From: CAVXHQ01 sp963789535
GTDB taxonomy: Bacteria > Pseudomonadota > Alphaproteobacteria > Rhodobacterales > Rhodobacteraceae
Length of the DNA stretch: 64,000 nucleotides
Direction: 5' to 3'
NCBI GenBank assembly: GCA_963789535.1
Contig: CAWBKU010000005.1
Span: forward strand, 496,001-560,000
Each line of letters starts with the position of its first letter. Position 1 is the first letter of the stretch. This document shows, in pieces, positions 1-7,363 of this stretch. The position numbers and the translations under genes are program-made. The notes under the pieces are model-generated. The model was not told where the DNA came from. It made no database searches and saw nothing but the letters and a program-made list of their open reading frames with translations.

Positions 1-147
1 CCGCAACTGCACCAGGCGATGTTCGAGGCGGCCCTGCCCGGCACCCGCGCCGGCGAGATCATCCAGGTGATGACCGAAGGGTTCATGCTGCACGACCGCC
101 TGCTGCGCCCCGCGCAGGTCGGCGTCTCCTCGACCCCCGCCAGCTAG
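1..147 (+). CDS. grpE: GrpE nucleotide exchange factor, C-terminal end (5' truncated)
   Basis: Frame 1 is open from the window edge and gives 48 residues before a TAG. It ends with the beta-domain signature of GrpE: HQAMFEA, then a segment with IIQVMTEGFMLHDRLLRP and AQVGV. In GrpE family proteins this part forms the compact beta domain that inserts into the DnaK ATPase cleft and drives ADP release. Only the last quarter of the protein is inside the window. The partner genes dnaK and dnaJ lie together about 48 kb away on the other strand, so grpE is not in the dnaKJ operon here. The call rests on the motif match only, but the motif is highly characteristic. Confidence 0.93.
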   Translation, partial: PQLHQAMFEAALPGTRAGEIIQVMTEGFMLHDRLLRPAQVGVSSTPAS

Positions 148-210
148 CGAGAGCTTCGCCCGCCACCAATCGTCGCGTCGCCCGAGAGGGCGGCCCGGTG
201 CCGTTGGCGC

Positions 211-235
211 GGAACCAATCCTCACGCCTGCCGTT
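211..235 (+). promoter_or_regulatory. Candidate general-stress (EcfG-type) promoter
   Basis: GGAAC at 211-215 and CGTT at 232-235 are separated by exactly 16 bases, which matches the GGAAC-N16/17-CGTT consensus described for alphaproteobacterial EcfG general-stress sigma factors. It sits about 125 bases upstream of the DUF883/Holin-X/DUF3618 operon, a kind of gene set often stress-induced in alphaproteobacteria. EcfG is patchily distributed in Rhodobacterales, so presence of the regulator has to be shown elsewhere in the genome. Confidence 0.5.
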
Positions 236-359
236 GTAAACGTGAACGACCGTCAGAGACGACGGCGGAACCGAAAACCGTCAACACCTGCGCCGACACG
301 GCAAGGGGGCTTCCCGGAGCGCCCGAAGTGCGTTCGGCCAATTGCGAAGGACCACGACC

Positions 360-920
360 ATGGCGAATTCCGACATCAAGACGGTCAAACCGACCGCGGA
401 CGCGGTAAGGCGCGACGTCGAGGACGCCGCAGAAAGCGTCGGCGACTACGCCCGCAACAAGGCCGACGAACTCAAATCCGAGGGATCGCGCCTGTTGCAG
501 GAAGGCAAGGAAAAGGCAACCCGCCTCGCCTCGGATGCCTACGAGAGTGCGAAATCCGAAGCCGACAGCCGTGTGCACGAGGCCCGCGGCAGCGCGGCCG
601 ACGAGGTCGACGACTTTGCCAGCGGCCTGCGCAAGGCGGCCTCGACGACCCGCGACGGCTCGATCCAGGCACAGGCATTCGGACAACTCGCCGACATCGT
701 TGCCGATTTCTCCGACAACATCCGCGACAAGGATCTGTCCCAGATCGCGAGCGACGTCGCCGGATATGCCCGTCAGCGCCCGCTCCTCTTTCTCGGCGCC
801 GCGGCCCTCGCCGGCTTTGCGATCACACGCTTCGCCAAGGCGTCCGCCGGCCCGGCGCACCGCTCCGACGGCAGCCATGCCGACCATTCGGGGGCCACGA
901 TGTCGCGGGGGCATGTGTGA
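360..920 (+). CDS. DUF883/ElaB-like helical membrane-anchored stress protein
   Basis: A 186-residue, highly charged helical protein. The first two thirds are Ala/Lys/Glu/Asp-rich amphipathic heptads. It carries one hydrophobic segment near the C terminus (around residues 137-155, RPLLFLGAAALAGFAITRF), followed by a short His/Ser-rich tail. This layout is that of the DUF883/ElaB/YqjD group, whose E. coli members are inner-membrane proteins reported to bind stationary-phase ribosomes; no such role is proven here. The ATG at 360 has an AAGG run 11-14 bases upstream; an ATG 18 bases earlier is less likely. It overlaps the next gene by one base (TGATG), the first of three co-directional overlapping genes, and is preceded by the candidate stress promoter at 211. 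Confidence 0.75.
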   Translation: MANSDIKTVKPTADAVRRDVEDAAESVGDYARNKADELKSEGSRLLQEGKEKATRLASDAYESAKSEADSRVHEARGSAADEVDDFASGLRKAASTTRDGSIQAQAFGQLADIVADFSDNIRDKDLSQIASDVAGYARQRPLLFLGAAALAGFAITRFAKASAGPAHRSDGSHADHSGATMSRGHV

Positions 921-1351
921 TGGACGACCGTATGCATGACCCCGATCCCGGCGCGACACGCAACGCGCGCGGCCCGGGCATCGGCGACCTTTTGTCCGCG
1001 ACGCTGAATAACGTGACCAACCTCGTGCGCGGCGAGATCGACCTTGCCCGCGCCGAGGTAAGCGAAAACCTGAACCGCGCCTTCATCGCACTGGGCCTGA
1101 TCGTCGTGGCGATCATCCTGACGATGCTGTCGCTCAATGTCCTGACGGTTGCCGTGGTCGCCGGTCTCACCAATCTCGGCCTCGACCCGGCCATCGCGGC
1201 GATCATCGTCGGCGGCGTCCTCGCCGTCGTCGCCGCAGTCCTGCTGCTCAAGGGCATCAACGATCTCAAGCTGTCGAGCCTCGCGCCGACACGCACCGCG
1301 CGCAACCTGCGCCGCGACGCCGCCGCCATCAAGGAGAGTTACAATGGATAA
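920..1351 (+). CDS. Holin-X/DUF1469-type membrane protein (phage holin family)
   Basis: A 143-residue protein with a charged N-terminal stretch, a conserved segment (LVRGEIDLARAEV) and two adjacent transmembrane helices at about residues 53-78 and 90-112. This is the pattern of the Actinobacterial Holin-X (DUF1469) family, usually annotated phage holin family protein. No phage genes surround it, so a lysis role is not implied. In alphaproteobacteria this family commonly sits between DUF883-like and DUF3618 genes, exactly as here, and is probably an envelope stress component. The ATG shares its A with the upstream TGA, and its own end overlaps the next gene by eight bases, so translational coupling across the operon is likely. 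Confidence 0.8.
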   Translation: MDDRMHDPDPGATRNARGPGIGDLLSATLNNVTNLVRGEIDLARAEVSENLNRAFIALGLIVVAIILTMLSLNVLTVAVVAGLTNLGLDPAIAAIIVGGVLAVVAAVLLLKGINDLKLSSLAPTRTARNLRRDAAAIKESYNG

Positions 1352-2432
1352 CGACACCAAATCCGCCCGCGAAATCGAACGCGACATCGAAAACGACCGC
1401 GCAAACCTTGCCCGGACCCTCGATCAGTTGAGCCACAAGCTCTCGCTCGACGGTCTGATGGGCGACGTCGGCAACTCGGTCAAGCGCAACAGCGGCGAGA
1501 TCGGGCGCGCCGTCACGCAAGCCGTGAAGGACAACCCCCTCGCCCTCGCGCTGACGACGGCGGGCATCGCATGGCTGTTCAGTGGCCAGACCGTCCGCCA
1601 GAAGGCCGCGGAATTCCGCTCCGACGCCCGCAGCGGAAGCACGCCGCCGATGCCCTATGACGCATCGCGCCGGATCGGCAGCGGGACCGCTCCCCGGCCG
1701 ACATGGGCCGTAGCAGAGGTTCAGCACCGGTCCCCGACCGCCTACGGCACGGACCCTTCGGACGATGGCGCGGGCATCGGGGCGCGGATCGCGAATGTCG
1801 CTTCGGATGCGAGGGACGGCGTCGTCTCTGCGGCTTCGCATGCAAAGGATGCGGTCGTCTCGGCGGCCCATTCGGTCGCCGACACCACGTCGCGCGCCGC
1901 AACCTCTGCGCAGCGACGCGCCCACGACCTGCGGGAGCAGTTGTCCTTCGACACCGAAGGTCTGTCCGAGGCCGCCCGCGAGCGGGTCATCGCCGCCCGG
2001 CAAAAGGCGGTCGAGTTCCGTGCCTACGCCAACCGCACCGCCTCTTCCGGCTTTGCGCAGGGGCGCGATCTGGTCCAGCAACATCCCTTCGTCGCCGGGG
2101 CCGCCCTCCTCGCCATCGGTGGCGCCATCGCGGCAAGCCTGCCGCGCACGCGGTACGAGGACGACGAATTCGGACGCTACAGCGACGACCTGATCGCCGA
2201 TGCCGAGCGCATCGCCCGCGAAGAGGTGAACCGTGCGAAAGAGACCGGACAGCGCCTCGCCCACGACGCGCGCGCCGAGGTGAACGATCTGGCCGACGAC
2301 GTTCGCAAGAGCGCGAAGCGCCAGATCTCCGAGGTCGAAAGCGATGCGTCCGACGTCGCCCGCAAGGCACGGGAAACGGTCGAGACGAGGGCCAAGGAAG
2401 CCGGCAAATCGTCCAAGACCTCCGCCAAATAG
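1344..2432 (+). CDS. DUF3618 domain protein with long amphipathic helical tail
   Basis: 362 residues. The N-terminal about 80 residues match DUF3618: an acidic/basic helix (IERDIENDRANLARTLDQL) followed by a membrane segment near residues 64-79 (NPLALALTTAGIAWLF). The middle contains Ala/Val/Ser/Asp heptad-like repeats, then a second hydrophobic segment (HPFVAGAALLAIGGAIAASL) and a C-terminal lysine/glutamate/alanine-rich helix resembling apolipoprotein or LEA-like repeats. Function is unknown; a membrane-associated stabilising role is an inference. The ATG follows AAGGAGAG at 1331-1338 with good spacing. Last gene of the three-gene operon; mutS runs towards it from the other strand with 58 bases between stops. 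Confidence 0.8.
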   Translation: MDNDTKSAREIERDIENDRANLARTLDQLSHKLSLDGLMGDVGNSVKRNSGEIGRAVTQAVKDNPLALALTTAGIAWLFSGQTVRQKAAEFRSDARSGSTPPMPYDASRRIGSGTAPRPTWAVAEVQHRSPTAYGTDPSDDGAGIGARIANVASDARDGVVSAASHAKDAVVSAAHSVADTTSRAATSAQRRAHDLREQLSFDTEGLSEAARERVIAARQKAVEFRAYANRTASSGFAQGRDLVQQHPFVAGAALLAIGGAIAASLPRTRYEDDEFGRYSDDLIADAERIAREEVNRAKETGQRLAHDARAEVNDLADDVRKSAKRQISEVESDASDVARKARETVETRAKEAGKSSKTSAK

Positions 2433-2490
2433 GCGCGCGGCGGGACCGGACGCGACGGGCGGCCCCCACGACGGTGGCCGCCCGTCGGCG

Positions 2491-5130
2491 TCATGCCCCA
2501 TCCGGTTCGGTCAGGGCCTTCAACTCGTAGACGAGGGCGAGCGCGTCGCGGGCCGTCAACGCATCCGGCACGACGGCCATCAGCCGCGTCTCGACGCGCG
2601 ACGCCACGGCCTGTGCCGGCGCCGGTGCGGGCGGCGCCGCGGCGAACAGCGGCAGATCGTCGACAAGGGCGGCGCGCCTTCCCCCGCCTTCGCGTTCCCC
2701 CTTCTCCAGCGCCTCGAGCACGACCCGCGCCCGCTCCACGACCGACGCGGGCAGGCCCGCCAGACGCGCGACCTGCACGCCATAGGACCGGTCGGCCGTC
2801 CCGCGCCGGACCTCGTGCAGAAAGACGACGTCGCCCTCCCATTCCTTCACGCTCACCGTTGCATTCTCGACCCCGTCGAGGCGTTTGGCCAACCCCGCCA
2901 TCTCGTGGTAGTGCGTCGCGAATATCGCGCGGCAGCGGTTCGAAGCATGCAGGTGCTCCAGCGTTGCCCAGGCGATGGACAGGCCGTCATAGGTCGCCGT
3001 GCCGCGCCCGATCTCGTCCAGGATCACCAGCGCCCGGTCGTCCGCCTGATTGAGGATCGCCGCCGTCTCGACCATCTCGACCATGAAGGTCGAGCGCCCG
3101 CGCGCGAGGTCGTCGGACGCGCCGACGCGACTGAATATCTGGCTGACCAGACCGATGTGCGCGGCGCGGGCGGGGACGAAACTGCCCATCTGGGCAATGA
3201 TCGCCAGCAGCGCGTTCTGCCGCAGGAACGTCGATTTGCCCGCCATGTTCGGCCCGGTCAGGAGCCAGATCGGTGCCGCCGTCAGGTCGCAGTCGTTGGC
3301 CACGAACGGTGCCCCGGTCCGCCGCAGCGCCCGTTCCACGACGAGGTGGCGCCCGCCTTCGATCTCGAACGCGCGGCTGGCGTCGACCGTCGGGCAGGCC
3401 CAGTCCTCGGCGCGCGCCAAATCCGCCAATGATGAGGCGAGGTCGATCTCGGACAGGGCCGCAGACAGCGCGGACAGGCGGGGCGCCTCTGTCACGATCG
3501 CTTCCCGAAGGCTTGCATAGACCCGCTTTTCGAGGTCGAGCGCGTGGCCCGCCGCATTCAGGATCCGGGTCTCGAGGTCGCCGAGCGGCAACGTCGTGAA
3601 GCGGACCTGACTGGCCGTGGTCTGCCGGTGGATGAAGGTCTCGTTCAGCGGCGGGGCCATCATCCGTTCGGCGTGGGTCGCGGTGGTCTCGATGAAATAG
3701 CCCAGAACGTTGTTGTGCTTGATTTTCAATCCCGCGATGCCGGATTGCGCGGCATATTCGGCCTGCATTTCGGCAATGACACCGCGCCCCTCGTCCCGCA
3801 GAACCCGTGCAGCGTCGAGGTCGGCATCGTATCCCCGCGCGACAAAGCCGCCCTCGCGCGCCAGAAGCGGCGGCTCGGCGATCAGGGCGCTGTCGAGACG
3901 GTCGGCGAGCGCCTCGTTGCCCCGCAGATCGCGCGCAGCAACGTCGAGGATTTCCGGCGGCGCCAGACCGTCGAGCAGGTCCGCGACCTGCGCCGCCACC
4001 GCGATCGTATTGCGGATCGCCGCCATGTCGCGCGGCCCGCCCCGGTCCAGCGCCAGTCGCGACAGCGCCCGGTCGAGGTCGTGAGCGCCGCGCAGGACAT
4101 CGCGGATATCGTCCCGCAATCGATCCTGTTCCACCGCGAAAGCCACCGCCGCCTGCCGCCCGAGGATCACATCGAGCCGTGCCGAGGGACTCGACAGCCG
4201 CCGTTCGAGCAGCCGCGCCCCACCGTTCGTAACGGTCCGGTCCATCGCGGCCAGAAGCGAACCCGCCCGCCCGCCCGCCGCCGCGTGGGTCAGTTCGAGC
4301 GAGCGCCGGGTCGCCGCGTCGATCTGCACGACCTCGCCCGCCCCCTCCTGCACCGGCGGACGCAGCAGCGGCAGGTTGCCCTTCTGCGTGATCGTCAGAT
4401 ATTCGAGAAGGCCCGCCATCGCCGCCACCTCGGCGCGGCCGAACCGGCCAAAGGCATCGAGCGAGGCGACGCCGAAGTGCCCGAGCAGCCGCTTTTCCCC
4501 CGCCGTGCTGTCGAACGCCGACCGCCCCAGCGCACTCAGCGCGGCCCCCGACTCCGTGACCTCGGCGCGCACCTCGTCCTCCAGCGCCTCCGAGACCAGC
4601 ACCTCGCTCGGCCCCAGCCGCGCAAGCTCCGGGCCGAGCCGGACCCGCGGGCAGGGCATCGCATGGAAGGCGCCGGTCGAGATGTCGACCCAGGCAAGCG
4701 CGGCCTCGTCGCGGACCTGCGCGAAGGCGGCGAGGAAATTGTGGCGCCGGGCGTCCAGCAGGCTCTCTTCGGTCAGGGTGCCGGGCGTCACCAGCCGCAC
4801 CACGTCGCGGTCCACCACGGCCTTTGCGCCGCGCTTCTTTGCCTCCGCCGGGCTCTCGAGCTGTTCGGCCACCGCGACGCGGAACCCCTTGCGGATCAGC
4901 GTCAGGAAATACCCCTCGGCGGCATGGAACGGGACGCCGCACATCGGGATATCCTCGCCCAGATGCTTGCCGCGTCTGGTCAGCGCGATGTCGAGGGCGG
5001 CACTCGCCGCGACCGCGTCGTCGAAGAACATCTCATAGAAATCGCCCATCCGGTAGAACAGCAGCGCGCCGGGATGCGCCGCCTTGATCCCCAGATATTG
5101 CGCCATCATCGGCGTCACGTCGTCGTCCAT
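2491..5130 (-). CDS. mutS: DNA mismatch repair protein MutS
   Basis: 879 residues, normal length for bacterial MutS. It recognises base mismatches and small loops and starts methyl-independent or MutL-dependent repair. The mismatch-reading Phe-x-Glu motif is seen near the N terminus (GDFYEMFFDDA), the ATPase has Walker A GPNMAGKST around residues 623-631 and a Walker B/D-loop segment DEIGRGTATYDG, and the C-terminal helices end in ALVYELKALTE. The frame stays open 28 codons upstream, but the ATG at 5130 has a GGGGGGCGA Shine-Dalgarno run and begins MDDDVTPMMAQY, as in relatives, so the shorter start was chosen. It stands alone, divergent from the aminotransferase gene, and converges on the DUF3618 operon. 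Confidence 0.97.
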   Translation of the reverse strand: MDDDVTPMMAQYLGIKAAHPGALLFYRMGDFYEMFFDDAVAASAALDIALTRRGKHLGEDIPMCGVPFHAAEGYFLTLIRKGFRVAVAEQLESPAEAKKRGAKAVVDRDVVRLVTPGTLTEESLLDARRHNFLAAFAQVRDEAALAWVDISTGAFHAMPCPRVRLGPELARLGPSEVLVSEALEDEVRAEVTESGAALSALGRSAFDSTAGEKRLLGHFGVASLDAFGRFGRAEVAAMAGLLEYLTITQKGNLPLLRPPVQEGAGEVVQIDAATRRSLELTHAAAGGRAGSLLAAMDRTVTNGGARLLERRLSSPSARLDVILGRQAAVAFAVEQDRLRDDIRDVLRGAHDLDRALSRLALDRGGPRDMAAIRNTIAVAAQVADLLDGLAPPEILDVAARDLRGNEALADRLDSALIAEPPLLAREGGFVARGYDADLDAARVLRDEGRGVIAEMQAEYAAQSGIAGLKIKHNNVLGYFIETTATHAERMMAPPLNETFIHRQTTASQVRFTTLPLGDLETRILNAAGHALDLEKRVYASLREAIVTEAPRLSALSAALSEIDLASSLADLARAEDWACPTVDASRAFEIEGGRHLVVERALRRTGAPFVANDCDLTAAPIWLLTGPNMAGKSTFLRQNALLAIIAQMGSFVPARAAHIGLVSQIFSRVGASDDLARGRSTFMVEMVETAAILNQADDRALVILDEIGRGTATYDGLSIAWATLEHLHASNRCRAIFATHYHEMAGLAKRLDGVENATVSVKEWEGDVVFLHEVRRGTADRSYGVQVARLAGLPASVVERARVVLEALEKGEREGGGRRAALVDDLPLFAAAPPAPAPAQAVASRVETRLMAVVPDALTARDALALVYELKALTEPDGA

Positions 5131-5302
5131 GTCGCCCCCCAAGGCCCGCGGCGAACCTAGCCAATGGAGCCAGCGCGCAAAAGGCAAAACAATCGGTTTG
5201 CCGTGGGCACGCACGCACGGCTAGGCTGCCCGGACGCGCCAAAGCGCGCAATGGCTGAACCGTTTCAGCGACATCATACTCATGATCGATTTCGGAGGAG
5301 CG

Positions 5303-6199
5303 ATGGAGAGCGGGCAAACGACGCATCAGGCGGAGGAGGACGCGCGGAATGCGGATATCCTGATCTGGGTGAACGGCGCGCTGAAGCGGCGGCCGGAGGC
5401 GCTGATCAGTGTCTATGACAGCGGATTCATGCTCGGCGACGGCGTGTGGGAAGGGCTGCGCCTCTACGATGGGCGCTGGGCCTTCGCGGATGAGCATATC
5501 GACCGGCTGTTCGAGGCTGCGCGGGCGGTCGATATCGACATCGCGATGGACCGGGCCGGGGTGCTGGCGGCGCTCGAAGAGACGCGGGCGGCGAACGGGA
5601 TGCATACGGACGCCCATGCGCGGCTGATGGTGACACGCGGCGTCAAGGTGCGGCCGTTCCAGCATCCGTCGCTGTCGCGGTCGGGGCCCACGGTCGTCAT
5701 CATCATGGAACATTCGCGGCCCCGGATTGCCCGACCGATCCGTCTCGCGACCGTGCCGCACATGCGCGGCCTGCCGATGACGCAGGATCCGAAACTCAAT
5801 TCCCATTCCAAGCTGAACTGCATCCTCGCCTGCATCGCCGCCGAAAAGGCCGGGGCGGACGAGGCGCTGATGCTCGACGTGCATGGCTTCGTGAACACGA
5901 CGAATGCCTGCAACTTCTTCGTGGTGAAGAGGGGGGCGGTCTGGACCTCGACGGGGGACTACTGCATGAACGGGATCACGCGGGCCAAGGTGATCGACCT
6001 TTGCCGCGCGGACGGGATCCCGGTGTTCGAGCGCAATTTTTCGCTGGTCGACGCCTATTCCGCCGACGAGGCATTCCTTACCGGCACCTTCGGCGCGCAG
6101 ACGCCCGTGGGGGTGATCGACGGGCGGATGATCGGCACCGGCGAGCGGCCGGTGATGGCGCGCATCCAGACTCTGTACAAGGCGCTGGTGGCATCGTGA
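5303..6199 (+). CDS. Branched-chain-amino-acid-aminotransferase-like PLP enzyme (class IV)
   Basis: 298 residues of the fold-type IV PLP transaminase family. Recognisable parts are the N-terminal GDGVWEGLRLY segment, the substrate-side SRSGPTVVII strand, the lysine region SHSKLNCILACIA (K170 is the probable Schiff-base lysine, by position), ADEALMLDVHGFVNTTNACNFFVV, and the phosphate-cup loop GITRAKVI. The NTTNACNFF version is that of a subgroup distinct from biosynthetic IlvE, so substrate is uncertain. GGAGG at 5294-5298 selects the ATG at 5303 over an ATG 21 bases upstream that has no ribosome site. It overlaps the following sulfotransferase-like gene by GTGA, indicating a coupled pair; see findings for the plant fusion homologues. 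Confidence 0.85.
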   Translation: MESGQTTHQAEEDARNADILIWVNGALKRRPEALISVYDSGFMLGDGVWEGLRLYDGRWAFADEHIDRLFEAARAVDIDIAMDRAGVLAALEETRAANGMHTDAHARLMVTRGVKVRPFQHPSLSRSGPTVVIIMEHSRPRIARPIRLATVPHMRGLPMTQDPKLNSHSKLNCILACIAAEKAGADEALMLDVHGFVNTTNACNFFVVKRGAVWTSTGDYCMNGITRAKVIDLCRADGIPVFERNFSLVDAYSADEAFLTGTFGAQTPVGVIDGRMIGTGERPVMARIQTLYKALVAS

Positions 6200-6894
6200 G
6201 GATCGCCGTCTGGTCCGGCCCGCGAAACCTCTCGACGGCGATGATGTACGCCTTCGGCGCCCGGCCTGACTGCACCGTGGTGGACGAGCCTTTTTATGCC
6301 GCCTGGCTCTCCGCCTCGCGCGCCCTACATCCGATGCGCGACGAGATCCTGCTGTCGCAGCCGCACGACGCCAGAGAGGTCGTGGCGCGGATCATGGCGC
6401 CGCCGGACAGGCCGCACCTCTACCTCAAACTGATGACGCACCACATGCTGCCCCCCTTCCCGCTCGACTGGGCACGCGAGTGCGTCAACGTCCACCTCAT
6501 CCGCCACCCCGCGCGGGTTGCCGCGAGCTATGGCGCCAAGCGAGAGGCGGTAACGCTGGCCGACATCGGCTTTGCCGAGCAGCACCGGCTGTGGCGCCAC
6601 CTCGGCGGCCCGGTCATCGACAGCGCCGACATTCGCGCCGACCCGCGCGGCATGCTGCGCCGTCTCTGCGCCCAGATCGGCCTGCCGTTCCATCCCGCGA
6701 TGCTGTCGTGGCCGCCGGGCGGACGCGCCGAGGATGGCGTCTGGGCGGCGCATTGGTATGGCGCCGTGCACCGGTCCACGGGCTTTGCGGGGCCGGAGGG
6801 CGAGTTGCCGGAGGTTGACGGTGCCGTGGCCGAGGTCGTGGCGCAGGCACTGCCGATCTACGAGGAGATGGCGGCGTCGCGGATCGGGGCATAG
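6196..6894 (+). CDS. Sulfotransferase-like P-loop protein coupled to the aminotransferase
   Basis: 232 residues starting at GTG 6196, which overlaps the TGA of the aminotransferase gene. The N terminus WSGPRNLSTAMMYAF resembles the 5'-phosphosulfate-binding loop of sulfotransferases, and VHLIRHPARVAASYGAKRE resembles the 3'-phosphate-binding helix. Other conserved stretches are VDEPFYAAWL and KLMTHHMLP. No classical substrate is known for this subgroup. Four-base overlap and shared strand argue that it works with the transaminase. It is the last gene before the low-GC island. Confidence is high for the fold, low for catalytic activity. Confidence 0.75.
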   Translation: MRIAVWSGPRNLSTAMMYAFGARPDCTVVDEPFYAAWLSASRALHPMRDEILLSQPHDAREVVARIMAPPDRPHLYLKLMTHHMLPPFPLDWARECVNVHLIRHPARVAASYGAKREAVTLADIGFAEQHRLWRHLGGPVIDSADIRADPRGMLRRLCAQIGLPFHPAMLSWPPGGRAEDGVWAAHWYGAVHRSTGFAGPEGELPEVDGAVAEVVAQALPIYEEMAASRIGA

Positions 6895-7146
6895 AACCTA
6901 GAATTAGGCGAGCGCACAACAGTTAGTGAAATATCTTACAACTGCCACGAAATGTTCACCGTTCGGACTCGACAAAAAAGAGAATCTCTGTAATCACTTA
7001 GGCGCCTCCACTGCAATGGAGGCGCCCGGCCGCCAAAGGGCAGCGTGTACGCTGTACGCTGACAGAGTCGTGCATCACTGTGCGATCGTCAATCCCTTTT
7101 GGCAAATGACGGGAACTCTACGACCCTAATGCCAACATAAGGACAT
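6895..7146. other. Low-GC intergenic island with a strong hairpin
   Basis: About 250 bases that are visibly richer in A/T than the rest of the window, with runs such as acaaaaaagagaatctctg, between the sulfotransferase-like gene and the DUF1508 gene. It contains a perfect 10-bp inverted repeat (7001-7010 GGCGCCTCCA, six-base loop, 7017-7026). A 7-base tandem repeat (gtacgct twice) lies at 7047-7060. A 67-codon open frame across it has no ribosome site and no recognisable protein features, so nothing else is called. Confidence 0.6.
7001..7026. repeat. Perfect inverted repeat / stem-loop
   Basis: GGCGCCTCCA, loop ctgcaa, TGGAGGCGCC: a 10-bp perfect stem with a 6-base loop. No T-tract follows on either strand, so it is not a standard intrinsic terminator. 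It may be an RNA-stabilising or processing hairpin for the sulfotransferase-like transcript. Confidence 0.6.
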
Positions 7147-7332
7147 CTGGCGATATACTACGAACTCTACAAAGACGCACAAGGGTACTGGCGTTGGCGG
7201 TTAAAAGCCGCCAACCACCGGATAATTGCGGATTCTGGTGAAGGCTACTTCAACCGAAATGACGCGATTTCCGGTATTAACCTCGTCAAAACCTCCGCGG
7301 CTGCGTCAATCTACGACCTGACCGTAGCCTAG
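7147..7332 (+). CDS. DUF1508 (YegP-like) small protein with CTG start
   Basis: 61 codons that read (L/M)AIYYELYKDAQGYWRWRLKAA, then NHRIIADSGEGYF, NRNDAISGI and end DLTVA. This is a full DUF1508 unit, whose members typically begin MA-x-YY/FEIYKD-x-x-G-x-W-R-W-R-L-K-A. The codon that aligns with the usual initiator Met is CTG at 7147, with the next codon GCG, and an in-frame TAA lies just upstream (7138-7140). TAAGGA at 7138-7143 is a good Shine-Dalgarno sequence but only three bases from CTG. So either CTG is the start, ATA at 7153 is used, or the start has been lost. DUF1508 function is unknown. The gene lies at the edge of the low-GC island, so acquisition by transfer is plausible. Confidence 0.7.
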   Translation: MAIYYELYKDAQGYWRWRLKAANHRIIADSGEGYFNRNDAISGINLVKTSAAASIYDLTVA

Positions 7333-7337
7333 AAACC

Positions 7338-7363
7338 GTGAGGCGCCCAATTGGGCGCCTCAC
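7338..7363. terminator. Bidirectional palindromic terminator between DUF1508 and argG
   Basis: A 26-bp perfect palindrome with half-site GTGAGGCGCCCAA. It begins five bases after the DUF1508 stop and includes the argG stop codon at 7360-7362. Such a palindrome between convergent genes is likely to end both transcripts, although the T-tract is missing. It shares the GAGGCGCC core with the stem-loop at 7001-7026. Confidence 0.6.

Noticed and set aside
920..1351. Phage or prophage lysis gene
   Set aside because: The Holin-X fold is found in many non-phage operons; no phage structural, integrase or lysis genes lie nearby.
6926..7129. 67-codon open frame in the low-GC island
   Set aside because: No ribosome site, no family features, and it spans a strong hairpin.
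6895..7146. tRNA in the low-GC island
   Set aside because: No consistent acceptor and T-arm pairing; GTTCGGACTC alone is insufficient.
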